64,000 nt of DNA from Burkholderiales bacterium (GCA_016716275.1 JADJWR010000003.1:1364001-1428000); one strand, 5' to 3'. Positions 10,303 to 18,805 are shown, numbered from the stretch's first letter. The notes: generated by a model from the letters alone, not told the origin. Made by a program: numbers and translations.

Positions 10303-11556
10303 TCAGAGCGGTGCCGCCGAACAGTGCGCGGCGCGGTTCTTGCCGCTGCGCTTGGCGAAGTACATCGCGTCGTCGGCCCGCTGCACCAGCTTCAGCGCGC
10401 TGTCGGCGTCTTCCGGGGCGAGCGCGTAGCCGACGCTGGCGGTGACCTGCGCCAGCGCCGGCTGCCCGGCCGAACTGGCGCGGATCGCGGCGATCATCTG
10501 CTGGGCCATGGTGGCGGCGGCGGTCCGATCGGGGACGCGCGCCAGCACCAGGAACTCGTCGCCGCCGAAGCGGCCGACGCTGTCGTCGCTGCGCACCGCC
10601 GACTGCAGAGCCTGGGCGACGCGCGCCAGCACCGCGTCGCCGTCGCGGTGACCGAGCATGTCGTTGACCGTCTTGAACCCGTCGAGGTCGACGAAGAACA
10701 GCGCCACCGCACCGGCGCGCCGGTCGGCCAGCGCGCGCTCGATGCGCTCGATGATGGCGCGCCGGCTCAGCACCTCGGTCACCGGGTCGCGCTCGATGCT
10801 GCTCTCGAGCTGCTGCTGGCGGGTCTTCAGGTCGTGCACGTCGACCAGGATCGAGTACACGCCGACCACGTGGCCGTCGGCGTCGAAGTCCGGCACGTAG
10901 CTCGTCCTCATCCAGCGCACGCCGCGGCCGGGAAGCTCGACCAGCCGCGTGAAGTCGACCGCCTCGCCGGCTAGCGCCCGCTCGTAGTAAGGCCGATGGC
11001 GGGCCCACAGCTCGTTGCCGCGCGCCTCGCCGATCCGCCTGCCGAGCAGCTGCGCGGGCGCCATGCCGACCGCCTCGACGTAGGCGCGGTTGATGAAGAT
11101 CAGGCGATAGTCGCGGTCGACGTAGGTGATCGGGTACGGGATCTTCTCGGCGAACTGCGACAGCCGCGCCCGCGCCGCCTCGAGCGCCTGGCGGGCGGTG
11201 ACGAACTCGTGCACATCGAACGCCACCGTGTAGACCGCGGCGACGCCGCCGTCTTTCTCGAACTCCGGAAACACCTCGACGCGGCACCAGCGGGGCTCGC
11301 CGTCGAGGTGCGTCAGCAGCCGCTCGTAGCTGGCGGTCTCGCCCGCGAAGGCGGCTGCGAAGGAGCCCCTGGCGGCCTGCCAGGCATCGGCGCCGTACAG
11401 CTGCTCGAGCGTCCGGCCCAGCAGCTGCAGCTCGCTGCGCCCGGCCCAGTCGAGGTAAGGCTCGTTGCAGAAGACCAGCCTGAACTCGCGATCCCAGCGG
11501 CCGATCGGCACGTGGATCGCATCGACCAGCCTCGCGATGACCGCCGAGCGCTTCAT
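10303..11556 (-). CDS. PAS-PAS-GGDEF diguanylate cyclase
   Basis: A 417-residue protein without obvious membrane helices. Two PAS domains occupy about residues 8-120 (WDREFRLVFCNEPYLDWAG) and 128-250 (ITYVDRDYRLIFINRAYVEAVG), followed by a GGDEF domain from about 262. The active-site motif is canonical (RFGGDEFLVL) and an inhibitory-site RxxD (RSDD) lies exactly five residues before it, so it should make cyclic di-GMP and be product-inhibited. The start MKRSAVIARLVDAIHVPIG at 11556 begins the first PAS; the longer frame is antisense noise. It sits 17 nt after the MAPEG gene on the same strand. The PAS ligand is unknown. Confidence 0.88.
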   Translation of the reverse strand: MKRSAVIARLVDAIHVPIGRWDREFRLVFCNEPYLDWAGRSELQLLGRTLEQLYGADAWQAARGSFAAAFAGETASYERLLTHLDGEPRWCRVEVFPEFEKDGGVAAVYTVAFDVHEFVTARQALEAARARLSQFAEKIPYPITYVDRDYRLIFINRAYVEAVGMAPAQLLGRRIGEARGNELWARHRPYYERALAGEAVDFTRLVELPGRGVRWMRTSYVPDFDADGHVVGVYSILVDVHDLKTRQQQLESSIERDPVTEVLSRRAIIERIERALADRRAGAVALFFVDLDGFKTVNDMLGHRDGDAVLARVAQALQSAVRSDDSVGRFGGDEFLVLARVPDRTAAATMAQQMIAAIRASSAGQPALAQVTASVGYALAPEDADSALKLVQRADDAMYFAKRSGKNRAAHCSAAPL

Positions 11557-11573
11557 CGTCGCGCCGCCATCGC

Positions 11574-11948
11574 TCAGGCGCCGCTGACGAACAGGAAGAT
11601 GCAGGCCAGCCAGCCGATCAGCCAGGCGACCGAGCGGGCCAGGTGCCAGTCGGCCAGGTAGCAGGCGAGATAGGCCAGCCGCGCGGCGATGAAGATCACC
11701 GCCAGCGCGTCGACGCGCTCCTGCGGCGCCTGCAGCATCTGCGCGACGATCACCGCCACGGCGAAGAACGGAAACGCCTCGAAGCCGTTCAGCTGCGCGC
11801 TGTCGGCGCGCCGGCGGAAGCCGTCCTGCCGCTCGAGCCAGCCGCGCGGGTTGCGGTTGTTGTAGCGCTCGCCGCCGGCCTTGGCGATGGTGCTCGCCAG
11901 GTAGGGCAGCAGCGCTGCCGCCAGCACGCACCACAGCGCGACGGTCAT
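11574..11948 (-). CDS. MAPEG family membrane protein
   Basis: A 124-residue integral membrane protein with four predicted helices (about 2-22, 53-75, 78-98, 103-122) and the family motif NNRNPRGWLERQDGFRRRADSAQLNGFEAFPFFAVAV. Bacterial MAPEG proteins resemble eukaryotic microsomal glutathione transferases and leukotriene/prostaglandin synthases, but most, including this one, have no known substrate. The ATG at 11948 is preferred over the longer frame, whose first 61 codons are translated from a repeat element. Neighbours are a diguanylate cyclase downstream and recR upstream. Confidence 0.85.
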   Translation of the reverse strand: MTVALWCVLAAALLPYLASTIAKAGGERYNNRNPRGWLERQDGFRRRADSAQLNGFEAFPFFAVAVIVAQMLQAPQERVDALAVIFIAARLAYLACYLADWHLARSVAWLIGWLACIFLFVSGA

Positions 11949-11955
11949 CGCGCCG

Positions 11956-12062
11956 CCTTCGCGCTGCGCGCGAAGGATTCGCGCTTGGGGCGGCCCGGCG
12001 CGTCGATCCGGCTGACCTTCGCGCTGCGCGCGAAGGATTCGCGCTTGGGACGGCCCGGCGCG
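11956..12062. repeat. Two copies of a 47-bp repeat at exactly 60-bp period
   Basis: Positions 11956-12002 and 12016-12062 are identical except for one base (g at 11990, a at 12050). Each copy begins with an inverted repeat, CCTTCGCG / CGCGAAGG around a 5-nt loop, and continues with a GC-rich tail. The pair fills the gap between the MAPEG gene and recR. On the minus strand each copy reads in one frame as GRPKRESFARSAK, but this is a shared repeat, not a gene. It looks like a REP/BIME-like intergenic repeat family. Confidence 0.75.
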
Positions 12063-12063
12063 C

Positions 12064-12666
12064 TCATGCGGCCCGCCGGTCGAGCATCGCCTGGGCGATG
12101 GTGTTGACGTCGGTGTATTCCAGCTCGGCACCGACCGGCACGCCGCGCGCCAGGCGGGTGATCTTCAGCTGCGGATCGCGGCCGCGCAGCAGTTCCGCCG
12201 CGTAGTGCGCGGTGGCATCGCCCTCCGGGGTGAACGAGGTGGCGACGATGACCTCGCGCACCAGGCCGTCGGCGGCGCGCTCGAGCAGGCGCTCCATCTG
12301 GATCTCGCGCGGACCGATGCCGTCGAGCGGCGACAGCCGGCCGAGCAGGACGAAGTACAGCCCCGAGTAGGCCAGCGACTGCTCGATCATCAGCTGGTCG
12401 GCCGGCGTCTCGACGACGCACAGCAGGCCGGCGTCGCGCCGCGGGCTGGCGCAGGTCTCGCAGATCTCCTGCTCGGTGAGCGTGTTGCAGCGGGCGCAGT
12501 GGCGGATGCCCGCGGCCGCCGCCAGCAGCGCCTCGCCGAGCGCCACCGCGCCGTCGCGGTCGTGCTGCAGCAGATGAAAGGCGATGCGCTGCGCCGAGCG
12601 CGGCCCGATGCCCGGCAGCCGCTTCAGCGAATCGACCAGCCGATCGAGCGTGGGACCGAGTTTCAT
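12064..12666 (-). CDS. recR: Recombination mediator protein RecR
   Basis: A 200-residue protein (E. coli 201). It carries the helix-hairpin-helix near the N-terminus (LKRLPGIGPRSAQRIAFHLL), a four-Cys zinc finger (C57, C60, C69, C72), and the Toprim domain beginning LLCVVETPADQLMIEQS, ending with ARGVPVGAELEYTDVNTIAQAM. With RecO/RecF it loads RecA onto SSB-coated gaps. It is the last gene of dnaX-ybaB-recR, a conserved bacterial order, although 154 nt of palindromic sequence separate it from ybaB. Confidence 0.96.
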   Translation of the reverse strand: MKLGPTLDRLVDSLKRLPGIGPRSAQRIAFHLLQHDRDGAVALGEALLAAAAGIRHCARCNTLTEQEICETCASPRRDAGLLCVVETPADQLMIEQSLAYSGLYFVLLGRLSPLDGIGPREIQMERLLERAADGLVREVIVATSFTPEGDATAHYAAELLRGRDPQLKITRLARGVPVGAELEYTDVNTIAQAMLDRRAA

Positions 12667-12688
12667 CGAGGCACAGCGCTTGCAGTGC

Positions 12689-12802
12689 AGGCGCTCGTAC
12701 GAGCGCCTTCGTGGCAGTTACCTTGCGGCGGGCGCCCGGCCGCCCGAAGCCCGCCGCACCGACTTCTCCCGGCGAGGGTGCACGTGCGACGCGCAGCGTC
12801 GC
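12689..12802. repeat. Palindromic intergenic elements between ybaB and recR
   Basis: AGGCGCTCGTACGAGCGCCT (12689-12708) is a perfect 20-bp palindrome. A second hairpin, GCGACGC (12786-12792) with GCGTCGC (12796-12802) over a 3-nt loop, lies close to ybaB. Between them is a GC-rich stretch with no coding signal. With the repeat pair downstream of recR, this gene is bracketed by palindromic elements. Confidence 0.6.
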
Positions 12803-12820
12803 GTACACCCGAGCCGAACC

Positions 12821-13147
12821 TCAAAACGGCAGCTTGAACCCCGGCGGCATCGGCATGCCCGCGGTCACCGACGACATCTTCTGCTGGGTCAGTTCCTCGG
12901 CCCGACGGACCGCGTCGTTGAACGCCGCGGCGACCAGATCCTCCAGCATGTCGCGGTCGTCGCCGACCAGGCCCGGATCGATGCTGACGCGCCGCACCTG
13001 GTTCTTGCAGGTCATCAGCACCTTGACCATGCCGGCGCCCGCCTGGCCCTCGACTTCCATCTGGGCAAGCTCGTCCTGCAGGCGCTTCATGTTCTCCTGC
13101 ATCTTCTGCGCCTGCTGCATCAGCCCGGCGAGCTGGTTCTTCATCAT
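12821..13147 (-). CDS. ybaB: YbaB/EbfC family nucleoid-associated DNA-binding protein
   Basis: A 108-residue protein with the typical YbaB pattern: an N-terminal amphipathic helix (MMKNQLAGLMQQAQKMQENMKRLQDELAQMEVEGQAG), the beta segment MVKVLMTCKNQVRRVSIDPGL, and the helix DMLEDLVAAAFNDAVRRAEELTQQKMSSVTAGMPMPPG. Homologues are dimeric tweezer-like DNA-binding proteins. AAGGA lies 8 nt upstream of the first of two adjacent ATG codons. It lies 13 nt after dnaX. Confidence 0.93.
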   Translation of the reverse strand: MMKNQLAGLMQQAQKMQENMKRLQDELAQMEVEGQAGAGMVKVLMTCKNQVRRVSIDPGLVGDDRDMLEDLVAAAFNDAVRRAEELTQQKMSSVTAGMPMPPGFKLPF

Positions 13148-13160
13148 CTGCGGATTCCTT

Positions 13161-14810
13161 TCACGACTCGCGCGGGCGGATCGACTGCGGTTCGACCTGG
13201 GCGCCGAAGTTCTCGATCAATTCTTGCACGAACGGGTCGGACAGGATCGCCTGCTCGGCGTTCTTCTGCCGCTCGCTGCGCGCCTGCTCGGCCAGCGACG
13301 CCGCGGTGGTCGCGCCGGCCGTGCTGCCGACCTCCACCGCCACCCGGATCGGCCGGCCGAAGTGCTGCGTCAGCGCCGCCCGCAGCCGCTCGACGTTCGC
13401 CGACTCGGCGTACGACTTGATCGCCACGCGCAGGCGGAACAGGTCGCCGTCGACCGACAGCAGCTCGCTGTGCGAGGCCAGCTCGCGCGCCAGTCCCGCC
13501 AGCTGCAGCGCGTTGACCAGCTGCGGCCAGTCGCCGGGGGCCGGCAGCGGCGGCGCCGCCATCCTGGCCGCGGCGATCGGTCCGCCGCCGGCCGCCTTTG
13601 CCTGGGCCGCGCCTCTGGGCGGCTCGGCGGTCGGCCGGGCGGCGCGGCCTGCGACCGCCGGCGGCGCGGCGCGCGGCGCGGCGTCGGTGGTGGCGGCTTG
13701 CGCGGTCACCCCGTCGCGCGGCGCGAAGGCGAGCATGCGCAGCAGCGCCATCGTGAAGCCGGCGTACTCGTCGGGCGCCAGGGCGAGGTCGTTGCGTCCG
13801 TGCAGCGCGATCTGGTAGCAGAGCTGCACTTCCTCGGGCGAGAACACCTCCGCCAGACGCCGGATCTCGGCGGCGTTGTCGACGTCCTCGCCGACCACGT
13901 CGGCCTGCTGCGCCAGCGCGATCCGGTGCAGCAGCGCCGCCAGGTCGCGCAACGCCTGGCCGAAGGAGAAGCTGCGCGCGGCCATGTCGTCGGCGATCGC
14001 CAGCATCTTCGGCGCGTCGGCGGCAGCCAGTGCGTCGAGCAGCCGCACCAGCGTCAGGCCGTCGATCGCGCCGAGCATCGCCTGCACGGTCGACAGCGTC
14101 ACCGTGCCGCCGCTGTAGGCGATCGCCTGGTCGAGCAGCGACAGGCCGTCGCGCATGCTGCCGCGCGCCGCGCGCGAGAGCATCTGCACGGCGGCCGGCT
14201 CGGCGTCGATCTTCTCCAGGCCGAGGATCTCGTTCAGCCGGCCGGCGATCGCCGCCGGCGTCATCTGCTTCAGGTTGAACTGCAGGCAGCGCGACAGCAC
14301 CGTCACCGGGATCTTCTGCGGGTCGGTGGTCGCCAGGATGAACTTGACGTAGTCGGGCGGCTCCTCGAGCGTCTTGAGCATCGCGTTGAAGGCGTGCGAG
14401 GTGAGCATGTGCACCTCGTCGATCATGTACACCTTGAAGCGCGCGTTGCTCGGCGCGTAGACCGCGCGCTCGAGCAGCGCCGTCATCTCGTCGACGCTGC
14501 GGTTGCTGGCCGCGTCCATCTCGATGTAGTCGATGAAACGGCCGGCGTCGATCGCCGTGCATACCTCGCACCGGTTGCACGGCGTGGCGGTGATGCCGCC
14601 GCTGCCGTCGGGGCCGGTGCAGTTCAGCGCCTTGGCCAGGATGCGCGCCAGCGTCGTCTTGCCGACCCCGCGGGTGCCGGTGAACAGGTAGGCGTGGTGA
14701 AGCCGCTTCTGCTCGAGCGCGTTCGACAGCGCGCGCACCACGTGATCCTGGCCCACCGTGGTGGCGAAATCGCGCGGGCGCCACTTGCGGGCGAGGGCCT
14801 GATACGACAT
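13161..14810 (-). CDS. dnaX: DNA polymerase III subunit tau (DnaX)
   Basis: A 549-residue clamp-loader ATPase. Walker A GTRGVGKTT (about 45-53), zinc cysteines C64, C78, C81 and C84, Walker B VYMIDEVHML, the SRC motif LSRCLQFNL and RGSMRDGLSLLDQAIAY mark the first three domains. A Pro/Ala-rich linker (about 375-430) leads to a shorter tau-specific C-terminal part (about 435-549). I see no slippery A-run of the E. coli gamma frameshift type in the linker. The start MSYQALARKWRPRDF (14810) matches homologues; three extra upstream codons are unlikely. First gene of dnaX-ybaB-recR. Confidence 0.96.
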   Translation of the reverse strand: MSYQALARKWRPRDFATTVGQDHVVRALSNALEQKRLHHAYLFTGTRGVGKTTLARILAKALNCTGPDGSGGITATPCNRCEVCTAIDAGRFIDYIEMDAASNRSVDEMTALLERAVYAPSNARFKVYMIDEVHMLTSHAFNAMLKTLEEPPDYVKFILATTDPQKIPVTVLSRCLQFNLKQMTPAAIAGRLNEILGLEKIDAEPAAVQMLSRAARGSMRDGLSLLDQAIAYSGGTVTLSTVQAMLGAIDGLTLVRLLDALAAADAPKMLAIADDMAARSFSFGQALRDLAALLHRIALAQQADVVGEDVDNAAEIRRLAEVFSPEEVQLCYQIALHGRNDLALAPDEYAGFTMALLRMLAFAPRDGVTAQAATTDAAPRAAPPAVAGRAARPTAEPPRGAAQAKAAGGGPIAAARMAAPPLPAPGDWPQLVNALQLAGLARELASHSELLSVDGDLFRLRVAIKSYAESANVERLRAALTQHFGRPIRVAVEVGSTAGATTAASLAEQARSERQKNAEQAILSDPFVQELIENFGAQVEPQSIRPRES

Positions 14811-14926
14811 GCGCCGCATTCTAGCGAGGCGAGGATGGCGGATCGTCCTGCGCCTGCGCCTGCGCCGTGCCGCGACGGCCGCGGGCCGGTGCTACCCTCG
14901 CCGCCACGCCCAGCGACGCGCCGCCC

Positions 14927-16348
14927 ATGCCCGCCTCCGAACTGTGCTTCCTGTCCGCCACCGAGCTGGCGGAACTGATCAGGCGCCGCCGCGTTTCCGC
15001 CGTCGAAGCGATGCAGGCGCACATCGCGCAGATCGAGCGCGTCAACCCGCAGGTCAACGCGATCGTCACCTTTCACCCGGAGCGCTCGCTGGCGCGCGCC
15101 CGCGAGGCCGACGCCAGGCAGGCGCGTGGCGAGCCGCTGCACCTGCTGCACGGCCTGCCGACCGCGCACAAGGACCTGCTGCCGACGCGCGGCGTGCGCA
15201 CCACCTGGGGCTCGCCGATCTACCGGGACTTCCTGCCCGACCAGGACGCGCTGATCGTCGAACGGCAGGCGACGGCCGGCGCGATCTCGGTGGGCAAGAC
15301 CAACACGCCCGAGTTCGGTGCCGGCGCGCAGACCTTCAACGCTGTCTTCGGCGCCACCCGCAATCCCTACGATCCTGCCCGCACCTGCGGCGGCTCCTCG
15401 GGCGGCGCCGCGGTGGCGCTGGCCTGCGGCATGGTGCCGATCGCCGACGGCAGCGACTTCGGCGGCAGCCTGCGCAACCCGGCGGCGTTCTGCAATGTCG
15501 TCGGCCTGCGCGGCTCCGCCGGCCGCGTGCCCAAGTACCCGAACAAGCTCGGCTGGAACTCGCTTTCGGTGCAGGGCGCGATGGCGCGCACGGTCGAGGA
15601 CGTCGCGCTGATGATGCAGGCGATCAGCGGCCCCGACGCGCGCGTGCCGATCTCCCTCACCGAGCCGGGTTCGCTGTTCGCCCGCCCGCTGGCGCGCGAG
15701 TTCGCCGGCACGCGCGTGGCGTGGGCGCCGGCGCTCGGCGGCCTGGCTCCGGTGGACGCGCGGGTCGTCGCCGCGATCGACGCGCAGCGACCAACGTTCG
15801 AATCGCTCGGCTGCGCGACCTTCGAGGCGATCGCCGACTTCGGCGACGCGCGCGAGGTCTTCCACGTGCAGCGGGCGCAGATCTTCGCCGCCACGCACGC
15901 CGAGCACTACGCGCGCCACCGCGACCTGCTCAAGGACACCATCGTCTGGAACGTCGAGCAGGGCCTGAAACTCACGGCGCGGCAGATCGCCGACGCCGAG
16001 CTCAAGCGCACCGCGCTGTTCGAGCGCGTGTACGAGTTCTTCGAGCGCTACGAGTTCCTCATCCTGCCGACGGCGCAGGTGCTGCCTTTCCCGGTCGAGG
16101 AACCGTGGGTAGGCGAGATCGACGGCCGGCCGATGGCCGATTACCTGGAATGGATGACCTCGTGCTGGATCATCACCGTCACCGGCCACCCGGCCGTGTC
16201 GGTGCCTTGCGGTTTCTCACCGGAGGGACTGCCGATCGGCGTGCAGATCGTCGGTCGCTACCGCGACGACTTCGGCGTGCTGCAGCTGGCGTACGCCTTC
16301 CAGCAGGCGACGCAGTTCTGGAAGCGGTCGCCGCCGCTGGCCGCCTAG
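14927..16348 (+). CDS. Amidase signature family hydrolase
   Basis: A 473-residue amidase. The Ser-cisSer-Lys triad can be placed: K82 in PTAHKDLL, S157 in the GGSSGG loop and S181 in GSDFGGSLR, with the family spacings of 75 and 24 residues. It should hydrolyse a small amide or ester, but the group covers indoleacetamide hydrolases, aryl acylamidases and others, and nothing nearby narrows the substrate. It lacks a signal peptide, so it is cytoplasmic. The ATG at 14927 gives MPASELCFLSATELAELIRR; the longer frame starts inside the dnaX upstream region. It is divergent from dnaX. Confidence 0.88.
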   Translation: MPASELCFLSATELAELIRRRRVSAVEAMQAHIAQIERVNPQVNAIVTFHPERSLARAREADARQARGEPLHLLHGLPTAHKDLLPTRGVRTTWGSPIYRDFLPDQDALIVERQATAGAISVGKTNTPEFGAGAQTFNAVFGATRNPYDPARTCGGSSGGAAVALACGMVPIADGSDFGGSLRNPAAFCNVVGLRGSAGRVPKYPNKLGWNSLSVQGAMARTVEDVALMMQAISGPDARVPISLTEPGSLFARPLAREFAGTRVAWAPALGGLAPVDARVVAAIDAQRPTFESLGCATFEAIADFGDAREVFHVQRAQIFAATHAEHYARHRDLLKDTIVWNVEQGLKLTARQIADAELKRTALFERVYEFFERYEFLILPTAQVLPFPVEEPWVGEIDGRPMADYLEWMTSCWIITVTGHPAVSVPCGFSPEGLPIGVQIVGRYRDDFGVLQLAYAFQQATQFWKRSPPLAA

Positions 16349-16364
16349 GGCCGGCCGGACAGCC

Positions 16365-16844
16365 TCAGGCAGCGCCGAGCGCAGCGAGCGCGGCGCCCGT
16401 CACGCGGCAGATGCGCCAGTCGGGCAGCACCTCCGCGCCGAGCGACCGGTAGAAGTCGATTGCCGGCTGGTTCCAGTCGAGCACCGCCCACTCGAAGCGG
16501 CCGCACTGGCGCTCGACCGCCACCCGCGCGACGTGGCGCATCAGCGCCTTGCCGTAGCCGCGCCCGCGCGCCTCGGGCACCACGAACAGGTCTTCCAGGT
16601 ACAGCCCGCGCCGGGCGAGGAAGGTGGAGAAGTTGTGGAAGTACAGCGCGAAACCGACCGGCCGCTCATCCTCCCAGCCGACCACCGCTTCGATCACCGG
16701 CCGGGCGCCGAACAGTTCCTCGCGCAGCTGCGCCTCGGTGCCGACGACCAGATGGGTGAGCTGCTCGTAATGAGCCAGCGCCGCGATCAGCGACAGCAGG
16801 ACGGCGCTGTCGCGCGGCTGCGCGGGTTCGATGCGCAAGGGCAT
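16365..16844 (-). CDS. GNAT family N-acetyltransferase (diamine/thialysine acetyltransferase-like)
   Basis: A 159-residue GNAT protein. Motif A is LYLEDLFVVPEARGRGYGKALMRHVARVAVERQCGRFEWAVLDWN, with the acetyl-CoA loop RGRGYGKA, followed by PAIDFYRSLGAEVLPDW. The segments LALAHYEQL, GFALYFHNFSTFLARRGLYLEDLFV and VLDWNQPAIDFY are those of the SSAT group, which acetylate spermidine/spermine, putrescine-like amines or thialysine. Polyamine genes lie about 13 kb away in this window, but there is no operon link. It is convergent with the amidase and directly downstream of the SRP RNA. Confidence 0.82.
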   Translation of the reverse strand: MPLRIEPAQPRDSAVLLSLIAALAHYEQLTHLVVGTEAQLREELFGARPVIEAVVGWEDERPVGFALYFHNFSTFLARRGLYLEDLFVVPEARGRGYGKALMRHVARVAVERQCGRFEWAVLDWNQPAIDFYRSLGAEVLPDWRICRVTGAALAALGAA

Positions 16845-16860
16845 GGAGGTCGGTCGAAGA

Positions 16861-16956
16861 GGCGAGCCTTGTCCTCGGCACTGGAAGCACTCCGCTGTGG
16901 CTGCTTCGTTCCCGACCTGACCAGGTTAACGGCACCTCCATGCGAGGGGGCCCGCC
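16861..16956 (-). ncRNA. ffs: Signal recognition particle RNA, small bacterial (4.5S) type
   Basis: Read on the minus strand, the 96-nt element holds the SRP apical core: CCTGGTCAGGTC, then GGGAACGAAGCAGCCA and a closing arm with the conserved symmetric and asymmetric loops of domain IV that bind Ffh. The ends pair (GGCGGGCC with GGCTCGCC), closing the rod. A location close to dnaX is common in bacteria. The RNA directs co-translational targeting of membrane proteins together with Ffh and FtsY. Confidence 0.93.
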
Positions 16957-17337
16957 AGCACGAATGGTATCAGCCGGCGCCGGCGATGCTTGCACCCATC
17001 GCCGCTGCACGAGCGGGACCGCGTGGCGTGCGCCTCTGCCAGGCCGTCCGCTCGCGGGAGAACCAGCGTACCTTGCAGACCGAATGCGGCCATTGGCGCT
17101 TCATCGTCCAACAGCCGTAGACGACCCCTTGCGGCTGTTTGCTTCGCGGCGGCGAATGCCCGCTTCGTACTCACAACCTGTCAGCTCCGGCTGGCGCCGG
17201 CGTTCCCATAGCCGCGCCTCAGCGGCAGCTGACGATAAAGCTCTCCAACAGCCTGCCGGTAAGGTCCAACATCCAGAGACTTCGGCGGCACCCATCCAGA
17301 GGCTGTCGCAGGCCCGCCGCGTCCAGAGCAAGCAGCT
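16957..17337. other. Intergenic 381 bp, SRP RNA promoter region, no gene recognised
   Basis: The first 60 bases hold the expected minus-strand promoter of the SRP RNA (a weak candidate -10, GATACC, near 16970). The rest, up to the LysR stop, has several short open frames that look like noise. I see no RNA gene, repeat or protein family in it. Confidence 0.4.
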
Positions 17338-18336
17338 TCACTTCGACCGCGCCGATGCGCGACCAGGACGCCTTACATACCACTCGGGCCTCTCGGCGGA
17401 CGGACGGGATCCGACCATCGCCCGGCACTCGGCTTCGACATCGCCCAGCAGTCGCGCGAGGAACGACACGAAGGCTTGTGTGTCCTCGTCCCGCCGCGCG
17501 TCCGGCCGCACCAGCGCGCTGAACGGCGGTGAGTCCGGGCTCTCCCAGTCCAGCAGGACCGGCTGCAGCAGTCCGTCGCGCAGGTAGTGCCAGACAGATA
17601 TGTCGGCGAACCGTCCGACGCCTTGGCCGTGCAGTACCGCCTGCAGCGCATCGTCGCGGCTGGTGCAGGTCAACCAGCCCTTCGCTGCGACTTCCTCGAC
17701 CTCGTCGCCGCGACGTTGTCGCCAAAGGTCCAGCACCGTACCTTCGGGCGAGCGGACGACCACGCAGGCGTGGTCACTCAGCGCGGATGGCCTTGTCGGG
17801 GGCGGGTGCCGGCGCCAGTAGTCGGGACTGGCGCACACGATCAAACGGCTCCGTGCCAGCGGACGCTTGACGAGGTCGAGTGCGCCGGGCCAGCCGAGCG
17901 CGACCAGCACGTCGATCCCGCGCGCCTCGTTGTCGGTCACCGTCAGATGATCGACCGTGCGAAGGTCGATCTTCACCTGCGGATGCCGCTCGCGAAAGCG
18001 AGGCAGCGCCGGGATCAGCAGCGCCCGCGATAACAGTGGCGGTGCGCCGACGACCAACGTGCGCGCCTTGGCGGCTGCGCCGCCCGACACCAAGCGATCG
18101 ACATGGTCGAGTTGGGCAAGGAGCGGCGCGCAAACTTCCCGGTACGTTTCGCCTCGGGCAGTGAGCTTCAGGCCCCGCGTGCTGCGATCGAGCAGGCGGG
18201 TGCCCAGCTCTCGCTCAAGGGCGCCGATGAGCTTGGTGACGGCCGGCACGCTGACTTCGAAGTGCCGGGCGGCTGCGGAGAAGCTGCCTCCCTCGGCGGC
18301 GGCGACGAAGTACTGCAACGCGCGCAGCTTGTCCAT
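17338..18336 (-). CDS. LysR family transcriptional regulator
   Basis: A 332-residue regulator. The N-terminal winged helix is clear (MDKLRALQYFVAAAEGGSFSAAARHFEVSVPAVTKLIGALERELGTRLLDRSTRGLKLTARG), followed by the effector domain from about residue 90 (ARTLVVGAPPLLSRALLIPALPRFRERHPQVKIDLR). It is transcribed away from a small membrane protein, a TctC receptor and a glycosyltransferase, and a palindrome lies just upstream of its start, so it probably controls that set and itself. The effector is unknown. The last 25 residues are basic and unlike the rest of the family. Confidence 0.9.
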   Translation of the reverse strand: MDKLRALQYFVAAAEGGSFSAAARHFEVSVPAVTKLIGALERELGTRLLDRSTRGLKLTARGETYREVCAPLLAQLDHVDRLVSGGAAAKARTLVVGAPPLLSRALLIPALPRFRERHPQVKIDLRTVDHLTVTDNEARGIDVLVALGWPGALDLVKRPLARSRLIVCASPDYWRRHPPPTRPSALSDHACVVVRSPEGTVLDLWRQRRGDEVEEVAAKGWLTCTSRDDALQAVLHGQGVGRFADISVWHYLRDGLLQPVLLDWESPDSPPFSALVRPDARRDEDTQAFVSFLARLLGDVEAECRAMVGSRPSAERPEWYVRRPGRASARSK

Positions 18337-18353
18337 GGGGAACGCCTTCCACC

Positions 18354-18370
18354 TTTAACCGTCGGTTCAA
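18354..18370. promoter_or_regulatory. Palindromic operator candidate for the LysR regulator
   Basis: AACCGTCGGTT is a perfect palindrome (18357-18367), extended by matching TT / AA at both ends with one mismatch each. It lies 18 nt upstream of the LysR start codon, in the divergent region where LysR proteins usually bind. Binding is inferred. Confidence 0.45.
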
Positions 18371-18450
18371 GGGCATTGTGCCTGCGCGCGGCTTTCTCGC
18401 ACAGCGCGGGATTCCTACATTTCCGCTCCATCGCACTGCTGGAACACGCC

Positions 18451-18795
18451 GTGATCCTCGCAGCCGCCGTCAACCCCGCGCTGCCCTTGCGCCGCGTCGC
18501 GCTGCTGGCGACCGCCTTCGCTTTGCTCGACAGCTTGCGGATCGTCGCTTACCCGCGAACGTTGGTGGCGCTGCACGGCAGCGGAAGCGCGGACCAGCCA
18601 TCGCTGTTCACCCGGTCGACCTTACTCAGCGCGAACCTGACGATGGCCCTGTGGTTGTACGAACAGAACGGCTGCCGGACCAACCGGGCTATCTCGGTCA
18701 ACGCCTGCAACGCTCTCATGTGCGGCGCCATCGCCGCATCCGTCGGCTGGCTGCGCTGGATGCAGTCGGCTTTCGCCTCTGCATCCTCGCTCTGA
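18451..18795 (+). CDS. Small membrane protein of unknown function
   Basis: A 114-residue protein if read from the GTG at 18451 (MILAAAVNPALPLRRVALLATAF). Four short hydrophobic segments are visible (about 1-9, 16-32, 55-70, 86-103), with LWLYEQNGCRTNRAISVNACNALMCG between the last two, so it is probably an inner-membrane protein. I do not recognise a characterised family. The frame is open further upstream but overlaps the LysR gene antisense. It ends 10 nt before tctC and is probably the first gene of that operon. The start is uncertain because no strong ribosome site is seen. Confidence 0.5.
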   Translation: MILAAAVNPALPLRRVALLATAFALLDSLRIVAYPRTLVALHGSGSADQPSLFTRSTLLSANLTMALWLYEQNGCRTNRAISVNACNALMCGAIAASVGWLRWMQSAFASASSL

Positions 18796-18805
18796 GGGAG
18801 GTTCC

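Noticed and set aside
12711..14978. Long plus-strand frame opposite dnaX
   Set aside because: An antisense shadow; no ribosome site or domain, while dnaX motifs are complete on the other strand.
16365..16844. The SSAT-like acetyltransferase as part of the polyamine cluster
   Set aside because: It is 13 kb away, on the other strand, with SRP RNA as its neighbour; only the family resemblance connects them.
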